Below, one piece after another: positions 1 through 11,640 of a stretch of 64,000 nt of DNA; position 1 is the first letter of the stretch, and each line of letters starts with the position of its first letter. Where the stretch lies: contig CM070725.1 of NCBI GenBank assembly GCA_036346275.1, positions 40,362,104-40,426,103 on the forward strand, given 5' to 3'. The DNA is from Otatea glauca. Lineage: Eukaryota; Streptophyta; Magnoliopsida; Poales; Poaceae. The notes under the pieces were generated by a model, which worked only from the letters and a program-made list of their open reading frames with translations, was not told the DNA's origin and did not search any database. A program made the translations under genes and the position numbers.

Positions 1-3000
1 GCAATGTAAATAAAACCACCAGCAGTAAATCCCTGCAGAAGCATAAAGCCGTGAAATGCCAGTAATAAGGATGGAAATAAATTGGTTTATAATGTGGAGA
101 AACTGTGGCGTTCAGTCTAACAGAAAAGAGCATACCTCAATCAAAGAATAATGTCCTGGATCTTTTCCCAATGACAGAGCCTGCACATGTGGTAGAATAA
201 GATATTCAATCCGGAACCAGGGTTCACATTATCGCCGAAAATCGGTCTATTTTCGTGATTTTCGCCCGTATCGCCACGGTTCGATTTCTACAACCGCTCG
301 TAAACCGGTTAATTCAAAAAATAAAATAAAATAAATCGAAAAAAAATTATGTTTCGTAAACCGGTCGAAAATCGGTGAAAATCGAGCGATTATCGACGAA
401 AATCGCTAAAAAAATTGACCGCAAGAAGAACACAATCGGTCTGTCGATTATCGGTGAAAAATCGCCGATTATCGGTGCAAAATCGCCGAATATCGGTGAA
501 ACTCGAAATTTTTTAAATTTTTTTTCCAAAAAGTTTGATTTCAAAACCATTCGATTTTTGACGATTTTCGACGAAAATCGGTACCGGCTTAGGGCGATTT
601 TCCAGGCCGAAACGATAATGTAAACCCTGTCCAGAACAATAGTTTTCCTTTGGGAGTCAAGAGGGAAGAACAAGAACTCACAAGTGCTGTTCCAGCAAGA
701 GCAACCAATGCAGAGAGAAAATTGAAAAATAGGGCCTTAGATACTGTGAATCCTGAGCGCACCAAGATTCCAAAATCTCCAACCTTAACAAAAAAGAAGT
801 AAAAACTTTTATCATTAAGTAGGAGCATGCTTTGTGTGTCTCAATAGAACTGGTTTGCCAATGAAACACTGGATGACTGGAACAAAGCATCCTACACGTA
901 AACAAACACAGAAACATCAAGGAAGAAAATTGTAAGAAAGCTTCTGGGGCAACAAACCATCGAACATTCAGGTCCATTTCCCATTTATGCAGACTTGAAG
1001 AGCTAGAAATATCATGCTAGCTAAAATTGGACTAAAATACAACTTTAGTGTGGCATACTAGGAAATCCTTCTTCTTTTCTTTTTGTTGAAACTCGTATCC
1101 TTCGTATTAATCTTTGACATGTATTTTCGTTAACACTTAACACAGACAGAACTTATTGATCCACTAGCAAACAAATAGAGTGCATTTTATTTATGTAAAA
1201 ATACAGATATATCTCATTTTTCACAGATATATATCGTGAAGTTTTACAATGAGCATCCAATTACATATTCTGAAATAATTCCACGAGACTTGAAAAAAAT
1301 AAGTGGTTGCATTAGATTCTTATCTTCGTGACCTGATGCACTTGGATCATAATCTTCATAATATCTCTGGAATATTAATTGTAGAATGAACAAGTTCCAT
1401 CAACTGATGCCTAAATACACATCTTAGCACTAATACTATGCAATACTGCCAGAAAGTAATACTAGAATGCATCAGGAAATTAATACTGAAAGTGAATTTG
1501 AAATTTCAGTCAATTTGAGGAGGAAAATATACCTCTTGGGGAAGTTCATGCGCAAGCAGAAATAAGGTTCTTGACCACCCTCCAACAGAACCATGTAGCA
1601 GAAAAGCACTTCCAAGAGCCATCCCGTCAGTGAAGTTATGCTGCATATTCATACATTTTTGTCTGAACTTCCATCAAAATCCAACCTAGTAAAAAGTAAA
1701 GAAAATCTAGTATACAAACACGTGCATGTGTGGAACACAAACATAAGTACGGTTCAGGTGACAGACTTACAACACCATCTGAGAATAGATTGAGGTAGCC
1801 AAACACCAAGTTAGAGTTTGAAGCACAGGAGTCTTCACTTGATAATGCTTTGTCAGGGGAAGGATCCCTTTCAGAATCGACAATCTCTCTATCGATGGCT
1901 TTGGAACTGGCAGAAGAGCTCCTCTGTTCATCACAGCAGACATCAAGTCCATAAGATGGTCATGTGGTTCTAAAATGCCTATAGGACGCCGAAATGGGAC
2001 ACCATGATGTTAGGGCACCATTTCAAATGCGTGAATTCAAGCCAAATTCGAGAATATTTTTCAAAAATTTCAGTTTTAGGGTATATAACCATCTATAACA
2101 ATTTAAATGAAATGCATACCTTTGAAAAAGTATACTCGAATTCAAAGATTTTGAACAAATTTAGATCACATGATTTGATGATTTATATATGTAATCAGTA
2201 TATACCTACAATCAAACTACTATAAAAAAAGGCAACTCCAGTTTGAATTTTATTTGAACTAGTTAAACTTTACATCCAAAAAATTTGAAATTTTTTCACA
2301 CACACACGATATATATATATATATATATATATGACCCAAACAGTAAAGAATACAAATAACTACTTCCAATAAGATGTCCTTAAAATTCCAACTGGGAGCC
2401 ATCATCCTATATCACTTATGCTAGCACACCTAAGTCACTGACCACTGTGACAACATCAGCAGTCATAACCTAGTAAAAAGGGCAAAAAATCTGCATTTTG
2501 AGGTAGTCTAATAGATCCTGACTTGGAATAATACTCAGCACCACAAGGTGTGGTGTGTGCATTAGTTCCATTCAGTGTGCAAAATGGAAATGCACCATAA
2601 GAACTGGGCAGTGGGTGCTAACTAGTGAACTAATTACACAAATACGAAAGAGTAAGAAATAAAATATGGTCAGAGCGCTACCTAAAGGCATTATAGATTG
2701 GATGGCATATCATATATTAACAGCATTTGTTCAATATGCCTAAACTGCAAGTAAAAATGATGGTATGCTTATGGCAAAGAACATTGATAGGGAATCGTGA
2801 TGCACTAAAAGATTAAAATTTGATGAAGTTTATGTCTGTGTTTAACTGTGTACAACACCAGAAAATGAAACAATAGGATATTAAGAGGGGAATCAAGCAA
2901 TCAGCCCAGAGAACAATAAGCACCATTTCAGCTGAGCCATACCTAGAACGTTGTGTTCTTTCAGAACTTTATTGATTTCATGAAGTTCCTATTTAAACCC

Positions 3001-6000
3001 AAGGAGCAACACCTTCTCTCCTAACTATGCAGCAAGTGTGGCAAAATAGGTAGTTTTTGCCCTTCAGCTGTTTGTTTCATTGCGCCATACTTTGCAAGTT
3101 TGACTTTTCTTTTTGTAGCCAGTGTTGCATGCGACCACTGTTGTGGTACACCACTGTTTCTTAGCCCTGTTGTCTACCTTTCATATATTTATTGTTCTCC
3201 ATACTTTTGGAAACGATTTGTCCAACCAAAATTAAATGTGGTATACTTGTGTTCCGCACTTTGCCAGAAAATGTGTGGCAAAGTGTGGCCAGGAAGCATA
3301 CCTGTCTTTAGCTAAACCTAATATTCTTGCTATTTTTAGAGTTTACATAATATTCGCGCAATGAAATAATTTTAGTAAGTCTCCTCCTAAATTCTCCAGG
3401 AACCTTTTTCCGTCCATGCCATTTTTTGTTCACAATATCTTGGCAACTTCCTATTGTCTTTTTTACTTTGTGAAAAGTAAATGAACTGTATAAAATAAAT
3501 AAGTACTCATGCAACATTTGGAGACTGCAGGCTTGGGATAACGTGTCGGATAGCTTCACAGTTTTGTATCCAAACCAGAGTTAGATGTACCTTACGAATA
3601 GTAGTTTTTGACTCACAATGACTTCCATCATCTATTTTTCCAATTGCACCATCATCCAAAGATTCTTTTTCTGCTTGATCTATGTCTTTATCCTCGTGAT
3701 CACTTTTTGGGTGATTCAACTTGGCTTCATCACTAATGTCATGTCTTTTATGATGGTGATGATGGTGCCCATGACCAATGCTATGAGCCCCTTTTCGAGA
3801 ATTGTCTTCAACATACCTTACAATCTTCTCGACAATAAAAAACAATACAATGCCAACTGCATGAAATAGTTGAAAGTTTCGAAGATTACAACAACATTAG
3901 AAGTTAGAGGCGTGGAAAAAGAAAATAGATCAACAACTTAGCCACAAAATGGTCTAATAAGGTCTTTTCATTTATATAAGATTATTAAAGGGCAATAGTG
4001 AATATGATTAATGCCTGACCATAATTGACCATGCCCAGCTGGCAGGCAGTAACAACTAACAAACAACACAATTCAGGCTTTGAGAAATAGTAGGGAGCAA
4101 CTCAATCAAGAAAGGGGCATCTGGAGACTGCAACAATTGTTATGCTGAAAGGCCTAACAATTAAAATTCATCACAGAAAACACCATTCAACATAGATGGG
4201 TGGGGGTATACTCACATAATATGGACAACCCAACAGAAAGATCTTCCAGAGAGTGTGCATGTACATGACTGTGATCCTCGTGATCATGTGAATGGGAATG
4301 CTCTCCACCTGATTAGCAACAGAAAAGTAGTGCAAGTAAGAAACAAGAGTAAGGAAGATTGACAATGTGAATGAGGTAAGGTACTGCAGCAAAGGTGATT
4401 AGCAGAACTGAAAAAAAGGGGAAAAAATGTAAGGCAAGATGTGCTTTAAAAGTTGCGCTTTTCACTTTTAAGGAGAGCATAGAAGCAATACCCAAAATAC
4501 AATAGTTAAGGTCTGCTACTATGATCTCTAAAAGGTGAAAAATAGTAAGAGGGCATCCAAATATTGATGCTGTGTTAGCATAAGGAACAAATCATGCAGT
4601 TACCCAATGTTCAATACTTCAGTTTAATAACCTGTCAAAAAACCTTGTCTCAAAAAAAGGAGGAGGGAGGGGGGCAAGAGGTGGTTGAAAATAGAACATT
4701 TTTATCGTCATCCAAGTGGTTCACCAAGCATATGATTACAACAACAACAACCAAGCCTTCTATCCCAAACAAGTTGGGGTAGGATAGGAATGAAACCAAA
4801 TCAAAGTCAAAAGATCACTAAACCTTTGATGTTAGGTCATAGTTCCGATATGTGAATCCCTAACTTCCATGCACTCATATTCAACGCCAACTCTTTGGAT
4901 CCAATCCAACCCCTCAAGTTTCTTTTAACTGCTTCTTCCCACATCAGTCTCGGTCGACCTCCGCCACTTTATGTTTTTGAGACGGCTTAAAATTCCACTA
5001 CGCACTGGTGCCTCAGGAGGCCTCCATTGGAGATGTTCAAACCATCTCAAACGATGTTTGAAGAGCTTTTCTTCAATTGATTATACTCTAACCCTATCAC
5101 GTATATCATCATTGAGAATTCGATCTCACCTTGTATGACCACAGATCCCAAATATCTATAACCAAGCAGATGATTCAAGAATAAAAAATAGTTCTCCTAA
5201 CATAGTACTGGGCAGTAGGCAATATGTTTGCGAGCTTTGCATCTTAAAATGCAAGGAGCTTAATTTAGGGTCGTGAGTTACATTGGATTGAATAAATCAT
5301 TTATTAAAAAATTTGCAGAATCACTTTTCCAGACCATTTGCAAAATCGATCCATCTGTTATGCTCCAAGATACCTCATTTACCAGTGGAAATATGGTAGC
5401 AAATATATTATAGCCCTAAGAAACCAATAGCGGGCAGAGGTATGACTTCACTAGATATGGAAACAGTATGCTAAATGACACCATTTAATGTTGATGTTGA
5501 ATACAAGCAACTATTAGAGCACAAAATCAATTATCACAAATTTTAAAATTATGAAGGTACAAATAAAATATATAAGAATCAACAAAACCAAAGAATGTAT
5601 TACAGAATATACCAAAAGCATGTGGCAGTTGATGAAGAAACGAATCTCCAAGCATTGCTCCTGCCTAGATATACATCATAAACCAAAATAAATAGCACAT
5701 AAGTTGTAACATTGTTGATTCCTAAGCAAACAATTATCATCAACAGTGTAGAATCTCAGAACAAAAAAGAGAAGCAAAAAACAAATATTTGATACGATAC
5801 AAGGCTGTACAAGGGGTGTGCGAGGTGAGCACCAGCACAGGGCCCCCAAATTTATTTGGGCCTAAAAAATTTTAGGGCTAATTATTTTTTTAACAATATT
5901 TATGAGTAGAAATTTAACATGAAATAGTTTAGTTTCCTTGGAAATTTCCAAGCTAAAAGCATGGCCTTAATTTTTTAGTCTAATATGTCTTCTTTGTTTA

Positions 6001-8811
6001 AGATAAAGAAAAACTAGCTGCGAGCCTTTGTTTAGAACGCAAGAATTTCACAAAGTTTAGTACAACTCTAAATTTCATGTCAATTTATTCCATTCCAAAC
6101 GAGGCCTAAAAAGGGATAATGCAAAACAAATGGCTTCTTAGGGCATGTGAACGCTGAAATTTCATAGGAATTTTGCAGAAATTCAATTCAAAATGAAACA
6201 ATTTCATATGACCTCATGTTTTTTTACATATGTTGATGGTTGTTCTTTCTCAGTTTCAGTTGTTTGGCTTACAGCTTCGCTGCTTCAATGCATACTATAC
6301 ACACAACTTGCATTCATAAGTATTTTCTTTCACTCAATTTGTGAGAAACCTTTTTATGTCAATTTGTTTGGATATCCGAAGTTATAGCAGCTCTGGGTGT
6401 GCATAAACAAGCAATAACTAAACTAAAGTGCTTTGGCTTTAGGAAGACACACAATTGCAGTCAATCCAACAAAACTCTTTCTGTTTTGGCACAGGCCCCC
6501 AAAATGTTTGGTACGGCTCTGATACAATAGAGTAAAGGTGTGTTTGGTAGAACTCCAGCTCCACCAAATCCGTGGAGCTAGAGCTGTGAGTACATTAAGA
6601 GTGTTTAGATAGATCATCTTGTTTACATTTTAGACCAAAAATATAAACTTAATTCACTTTATTTTAGCCTACAAGTTTCAGATCTCAGGTGAAGTTGAGA
6701 TCTGGAGCTCTACCAAACAGGCTCTAAGAAGTCCCAAAATGGGATGTGACAAGGATTCTTGACCGGGCCAAAATTTTCCTATGAAAGGCGGGCCCACATA
6801 TTAAGGGTCCACTTCACATAACGGTAATGTCTACGACCACAATTCAAAGCAAACCTTATCCCTTTAGTAACAAATTGGTCGGAAGCCAATGAAGGCTAAT
6901 TGTAACCAAGAGACGACCACTCGGGGCAACGACGATCAATTATATAGTTCTGTTAGGTCTAACCAGGTTAACTGGTCGGGAGACATGACAATTTCCCAAG
7001 AGATTAACATGAGAGCAGTTATTGGCGCATCTGACAACTTGCGACGGTTGACCGAGGGACATGATGGTTGGCCAGAGAACTTGACGGTTTAAGACTCAAC
7101 GAAGACATATGCGTGAAGACAAAAGGTGCCTTTAGCGACATTAACTGCCACCCCATAGATAGGCATAAATAGGGACGCCTATGTACCCCAAAACGCATTG
7201 AATTCATTCTTGTAACATTCTTTCTGTCCATGGAAATAAAGTCTCTGTTTGATTATGATCTCTTATTTTATTTTTCCGTAAGTTCGATAGGGGACCCTAG
7301 GTCTCGATCATCGACATGATGAATCATCTTATCACGGGATATTAATTACAATATTTTCACTACAACTTAGCATGGATGTGCATTATGAATTTTGTACAAC
7401 CTAGTTATGTTTCTGCCCAATAATTTACTAGTTAGAACCATCTCATAACATATGGCTGCACATGCCTGATTCTTCTAGATATAAAATTTCATATAAAAAG
7501 CCAAAAAACATGCAATGTTGTTGCATTGTATTTCCCATTCAATTGCTTAGTTGCTTACACACATGCTGATATACAAAACTCATGAGCAAAGGATGTTAGC
7601 AAAAGAACAGAGATGAATCTCAACTTGCTACATTATCAGAGAGGGAATAAAGTTCAGTAAGGCTGTCACAGTGGGAATTCCCAAGAAAAAATTATTTAAA
7701 ACTCAATCATAGTAGGGCTTCCCAACTATAGCAATTACAAGTATTTGGATAGACTTTGAGTTGCCACATTTCAGAATGTAGACCCATGTTACTAGCTTTT
7801 AAACAAGCAAATCCCTAAGAGCATGAACAAAATTACTCAATGCCCATATTAGAAAGTCGAAATATCCAATCTATATTCATCCAGATGGGATGTGACTTTT
7901 ACTTGATACATGCATGACCATTTGTTAGTTTGCAATTAAAAAAATATAATAGATCACCTAAATTACCTTGCATTAAAGCAATTTCAAGCTGCATTACCTG
8001 TTGGAACGTAACAGGGAAATTCAAATGTAGACTCCAGTTCTGTTACCGTAGTAGCCAAATAAATTCAGACTCGAGTAAATTGCAGACGCAAATCTATTTG
8101 GTAGTTCGATTTTTCTCCTTTTTTAAAAAAAAATGCTAACAACTGCAAACCGCACACCTACCCCGAACACTGCAAGTGAATCCACCATGGCCTTGGACGG
8201 TTTCCCCTGAACTGCAAAATGCAAATAAAACAACAATCAAAGCGTGAGCACAAGCACACGGGCAGGATCAGAAAACAAATTGCAACGAACCAAGCGGGGC
8301 ACTCACAGAAGATCACTGGGAGGAGGACGAGGCAGACGAGCGACGCCATGCTGACCAGCAGCGAGCACCCCATCGCGCTCAACCACACACCTACCAAAAT
8401 TCCCAAATTTCGGAGCAAATCACGCAAAGAAATCTCACCGTTCGCGCAAATAGAACAAAACTGAAAAATATTTGCCTAACCCATGGGCGACGCGTCGGGC
8501 TGGAAGTCGCCGTGACCATGGTAGTGGTCGTGGTGGTGGTGGTGGTCGAAGGCGTCCAGCTCGAGATCCGCTTCCTCAGCCAGCTCCTCCGGAAGCAGCC
8601 GCTGGATCTCTCCGCTGTCGTGGCCGTGGTGATGGTGGTGGTCCTCGTGATGGGAGTCACCGCCGCCGCAGCTGTGCCCGTGGGCATGGCGATCATGGTG
8701 CTCGTCGTGGCCACCGTGGCCATGGAAGGGGCAGGAGGACGCCTCGGAGTCCGCGTGGCCGCCGCCGCCGGCGGCCGCCAGGAGGAGCAGGAAAAGGACG
8801 CGGCGGCGCAT
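1..8811 (-). CDS. IAR1: IAR1-like ZIP family metal transporter (LIV-1 type), 3' end outside window
   Basis: Plant IAR1 is a histidine-rich ZIP-family membrane protein that moves zinc or other metals out of the secretory pathway; Arabidopsis mutants resist IAA-amino-acid conjugates. Coding exons read by GT-AG junctions and frame continuity: 8481-8811, 8307-8390, 8162-8211, 5613-5664, 4216-4308, 3591-3856, 1771-1923, 1533-1640, 682-783, 136-180 and 1-32 (continuing off the edge), about 438 codons. An N-terminal hydrophobic signal (MRRRVLFLLLLAAAGG) is followed by two His-rich stretches (about residues 28-70 and 88-100), a membrane segment (111-140), LGDSFLHQLPHAFG, a second His/Asp loop, then the ZIP signatures HNFTDG (about 344-349) and HELPQE (about 374-379), and GFTAGGFIYI at the edge. 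Exon phases all agree. The acceptor at 1923 is the least certain: it was chosen because it keeps phase and avoids an upstream in-frame stop. The start ATG is at 8809-8811. Confidence 0.93.
218..629. mobile_element. hAT-like non-autonomous element, ATTATCG subfamily
   Basis: The ends are CAGGGTTCACATTATCG on the left and the inverse of CAGGGTTTACATTATCG on the right. They are flanked by 8-bp duplications tccggaac/tccagaac (7 of 8 match) at 210-217 and 630-637. The interior is made of short AATCG/CGATAATCG motifs in both orientations. It lies inside the IAR1 intron 181-681 and makes up most of it. No coding capacity is seen. Confidence 0.8.
784..1532 (-). other. IAR1 intron, no further feature seen
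   Basis: AT-rich intron sequence between the exons ending at 1533 and starting at 783. No repeat termini, RNA gene or open coding stretch was recognised. Confidence 0.5.
2016..2245 (+). repeat. Dispersed AT-rich repeat, copy A
   Basis: This segment of IAR1 intron 1924-3590 has a diverged second copy in the opposite orientation at about 44090-44312. Shared landmarks, in order, are ATTTCAAATGCG, GAATTCAAGC, CTATAACAATT, AAATGAAATGCATAC and GATCACATG. Both copies lie near an (AT)n tract. No ends or target duplication were identified. The rest of this intron (2333-3590) shows nothing recognisable. Confidence 0.6.
2296..2332. repeat. (CA)n-(AT)n microsatellite
   Basis: A short CA run (about 2297-2307) leads directly into twelve AT units (2309-2332), inside an IAR1 intron and about 60 bp from the dispersed repeat copy A. 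Confidence 0.95.
4738..5165 (-). pseudogene. RTE-type LINE fragment, ORF2 C-terminus and 3' end
   Basis: Read on the minus strand, the piece decodes in fragments to the typical C-terminus of plant RTE LINE ORF2 (KLFKHRLRWFEHLQWRPPEA, then GRPTLMWEEAVKRNLR-like sequence). It ends in the characteristic 3' tail; on the plus strand the tail starts with ACAACAACAACCAAGCC and then CCCAAACAAGTTGGGGTAGG. Stop codons interrupt it. It lies in the IAR1 intron 4309-5612 in the same orientation as the gene. Confidence 0.8.
5815..6530. repeat. Repeat-like insertion inside an IAR1 intron
   Basis: A stretch bounded by similar GC blocks (GCACAGGGCCCCCAAA near 5836 and GGCACAGGCCCCCAAAA near 6488) in AT-rich intron DNA. 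It includes a possible small MITE (about 6019-6106) whose ends read GCCTTTGTTTAG and CCAAACGAGGCC. Exact ends and class are unresolved. Confidence 0.3.
6536..6724. mobile_element. Tourist-like MITE (PIF/Harbinger), 189 bp
   Basis: Terminal inverted repeats AGGTGTGTTTGGTAGAACTC and the inverse of GAGCCTGTTTGGTAGAGCTC, flanked by TAA at 6533-6535 and 6725-6727. The size, the TGTTTGGTAGA core and the TAA duplication fit Tourist elements. It lies in the IAR1 intron 5665-8161. Confidence 0.82.
6738..7314 (+). mobile_element. Probable solo LTR (class I element)
   Basis: The segment has an LTR-like order of signals: a TGGGATGTGACAAGG start, a TATA-like GCATAAATAGGG near 7165, a transcription-to-poly(A) spacing ending in GGAAATAAAGTCTCTG near 7231, and an end at ATCATCGACA. 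The 5-bp target duplication was not found, so the boundaries are approximate. No internal retroelement genes follow. Confidence 0.5.
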
Positions 8812-8867
8812 TAGGGCAAGAGCGTCGCGGAGTTGCGGACTAGGATGATGGGAGGCGCGCTTGCAGG
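8812..8867 (-). promoter_or_regulatory. IAR1 5' leader, cut off upstream by an inserted element
   Basis: Only 56 bp of host sequence lie between the IAR1 start codon and the hAT-like insertion at 8868. The leader is GC-rich. The original promoter should lie beyond the insertion (upstream of 11107) unless the element supplies one. Confidence 0.5.
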
Positions 8868-8949
8868 CAAGGTTACAAAAACCGCCGAAATTCGGCGAAA
8901 TCTCGCCGAAATCTCGGATTTGGACCAAATGAGCCAGATAGACCGCACG

Positions 8950-9900
8950 GATGTAAAAATCCGAAAAAATTTGAAATTGCTACAGTATATTTCGGATTTT
9001 TATTTTTCAGCGAGATTTCGCAAAAACCGCCGAGATTTGAATTTTAAACCGGATTTTGAAGTTTTTGGCCGGATCGACCGAATTATATCAATAAGTTCTC
9101 GAAGTGATCTTCAATGATAATGTTTCAAAAGTTTATTTTTAGACTTTTTGGCACTTTGTAAACACGCTCAATTTTAAAAATTGAGAATGCATTTTCATGC
9201 TATGAAAAATTTATGGGAGTATCATAAGATATGTAGGATAATACATAAAATTTATGAAAATATTTTAACATCATTTGTTATGTTTTAAAAATAAAAATCG
9301 AAATAGGATAAAAAGTTCACGGACCACTTGGAAGTAGTCCGCGTGAACGACCTTTTGCGCCGGACTACTTCAAGTGGTCCGCGTGAACGAGCTGTTATAC
9401 GGATGGAAAAATCCGAAAAAATTGAAATTGCTACAAGAAATTTCAAATTTTTATTTTTCTACGAGATTTAAAAAAACTCACGAGATTTTGAATTTTAAAC
9501 AGAATTTGAATTTTTTGGCGGATCGACCGAATTATATCAATAAGTTCTCGTGAAGTGATCTTCAATGATAATGTTTCAAAAGTTTATTTTTAGACTTTTG
9601 GCATTTCTACAGTAAACACTCTCAATTTTAAAAATTGAGAATGCATTTTCATGCTATGAAAAATTTATGTGAGTATCATAAGATATGTAGGATAATACAT
9701 AAAATTTATGAAAATATTTTAACATCATTTGTTATGTTTTAAAAATAAAAATCGAAATAGGATAAAAGTCAGTTCACGCGGACCACTTGGAAGTAGTCCG
9801 CGTGAACGACTTTTGCGCCGGACTACTTTCAAGTGGTCCGCGTGAACGAGGTTTTGCGGATGGAAAAATCCGGAAAAAATTGAAATTGCTAAAACTTAGG
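8950..9900. repeat. Internal tandem duplication with paired hairpins
   Basis: A unit of roughly 457 bp starting at AAAAATCCGAAAAAAT is repeated at about 8950 and 9407, and a third start is seen at 9864. Each copy ends in a hairpin pair: a palindrome with arms like GTTCACGCGGACCACTTG / AAGTAGTCCGCGTGAAC, followed by its own reverse complement (copies near 9318-9392 and 9773-9850). Confidence 0.8.
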
Positions 9901-10005
9901 TAAAAACTTAGGTAAAAATGAACATTTAAAACTTTGTTCTAAATGCAACTTAGGTAAAAACTTAGGTAAAAATCTTAGGTAAAAACAGAACATTTAAAAC
10001 TTTGT
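9892..10005 (+). repeat. Short tandem repeat ACTTAGGTAAAA
   Basis: Five copies of ACTTAGGTAAAAA or CTTAGGTAAAAA lie in two clusters, each followed by GAACATTTAAAACTTTGTTC-like sequence, so the whole block is itself duplicated. It sits inside the 2.2-kb hAT-like element. Confidence 0.75.
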
Positions 10006-11107
10006 TCCAAATGTAAGCATTGAACTTTGTTTGTTATATTATATTTCTAAAAACAAAAAGAAAAAACATAAATGGTAGTGTCCCTTGTAAGAATTTTATA
10101 AATTCACTGGAGTGTGATCATGAATCAAAATTTTTATGGGATATTAAGAACTTCCTTATCACCATTCTGTAAATTTTAAAAAAATTAAACTTTTTTTATG
10201 CTAAATCAAATCTATGTATTGATCATCGACTTTTATCAGACGTAGCATCGCTGAATTTTCAAACATTATTTGAGAATGCTCATCATCTAAAAATTTTAAG
10301 AAAACATTAATGTTATATCAGGACCATTCACAAAAATTTTAAAAGTTTTTAACATGGTTTACATAATTTTTCATGTTTTTCAATTTTACCGTAAGCATTT
10401 TAACAGGCGAAGAGATCAAGAGTACTGTTAGAATTTTTAAAAATTCATACAGTTTGATCATCATCTGAAAATTTTATGAGAGCATTATAGATACATCATA
10501 ATTATGAAAAAAATTCAAATGTTTTTACCATGGTTTGAACCATTTTGCATTCGGTTCAAAATTACCGATCAGCGCTTTATCCGGACAGTTCTAATGTTTG
10601 AATTTTTAAAAATTACACACACTTCATAATAATCTGAAATTTTTATGGAAACATAATAAATGTGTAATGACTCTTCAAAAAATTTGAGCAGTTTATAACT
10701 TGATTTTTACCATTTTTCGTTCGGATCAAATTTGTCGGTCAGTGTTTAATCAGGACAGTACCACTCTCTGAATTTTTAAAATTCCTCAGATGTGATAATC
10801 AGATGAAATTTTTATGAGAACATCATCAATGTGTCAGGAACCTCCAAAAAATTTCAAAATTTTTCGTTAACGTTTGGACCACTTTTCTGCCAGTGCAAAA
10901 AACCCGAAATTTCGGCAATTTCGCCCGAAATTTCGCCCAATTTCGCCGAATTTCGCTATTTCTCGGTTTCAAACAAGCCGGATTCAAATTTTAAATTTGA
11001 AATTCTGGACGAGATTTCTCCGAAATTACCGAATTTCGCCGAAATCTCGGTATCCGGCCCACGACGGTATTTTATCCGAAAACGAAATCCGAAACCCTGC
11101 TTGCAGG

Positions 11108-11163
11108 TGCCCTCGATAGTGATGACGAGGATGAGCACTCAGAGGAGGCCAATGCCCGGTCAG
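11108..11163 (+). pseudogene. Short acidic coding-like snippet, function unknown
   Basis: Directly after the target duplication, one frame reads ALDSDDEDEHSEEANARS before entering repeat sequence. The biased Asp/Glu codons look like a piece of a former exon, but it is too short to name. It could equally be chance. Confidence 0.25.
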
Positions 11164-11229
11164 GTTTCCAAATTCGATGAAAATCGCTCCAAACTCACGA
11201 TTTTAACCCGTATCGGGACTTGATAAACT

Positions 11230-11640
11230 ACTATTAACGTGCACATACGTTACAACATAAACTCAATTTACGACAAAAAAAATTATTTGCAAAAAACAAT
11301 AATTTTAGTTATATTTTAATAGTAAGAAATGTTTGTTCCTCCGAAGAGATTTGAGAAGGAAAACTGAGCATGCCAAATCGAGAGAGGGAGGGGTGTTGCA
11401 GGGTTAAAATGGTTTGAAATGAAAAATATTATGACTGGAGCGGTTCGGGTTGCATGAGCGCGTGAGAAGACGAGAGGAAGGGGTGGGACTATCGGATTAA
11501 ATCCTCTTCTATCTCAATCGTTCATATCAAATTCAACGAATCAGGTACTTTGTAGGAGAATGAACCGTCACCAACTCCTAATTAGAAGTAGTAGAGATAC
11601 ATGTCAGTAAATTGATCTAATTCAAAAAACATCAAAAATT
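11230..11640. other. Intergenic, nothing recognised
   Basis: AT-rich DNA with no convincing coding, RNA or terminal-repeat signal. Confidence 0.4.

Larger units (their letters stand above)
8868..11099. mobile_element. Large hAT-like element (2.2 kb), non-coding
   Basis: The ends CAAGGTTACAAAAACCGCC and the inverse of CAGGGTTTCGGATTTCG are flanked by perfect 8-bp duplications CTTGCAGG at 8860-8867 and 11100-11107. The subterminal zones are packed with GAAATTTCG/CGAAATCTCG motifs in both orientations. The middle is AT-rich and related to the elements at 23048, 38979 and 58361, but enlarged by an internal duplication. No transposase is encoded. Confidence 0.88.

Noticed and set aside
8472..8843. 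Plus-strand frames over IAR1 exon 1
   Set aside because: Antisense of the His-rich codons (Val or Arg repeats); the minus frame has a signal peptide and correct splice sites.
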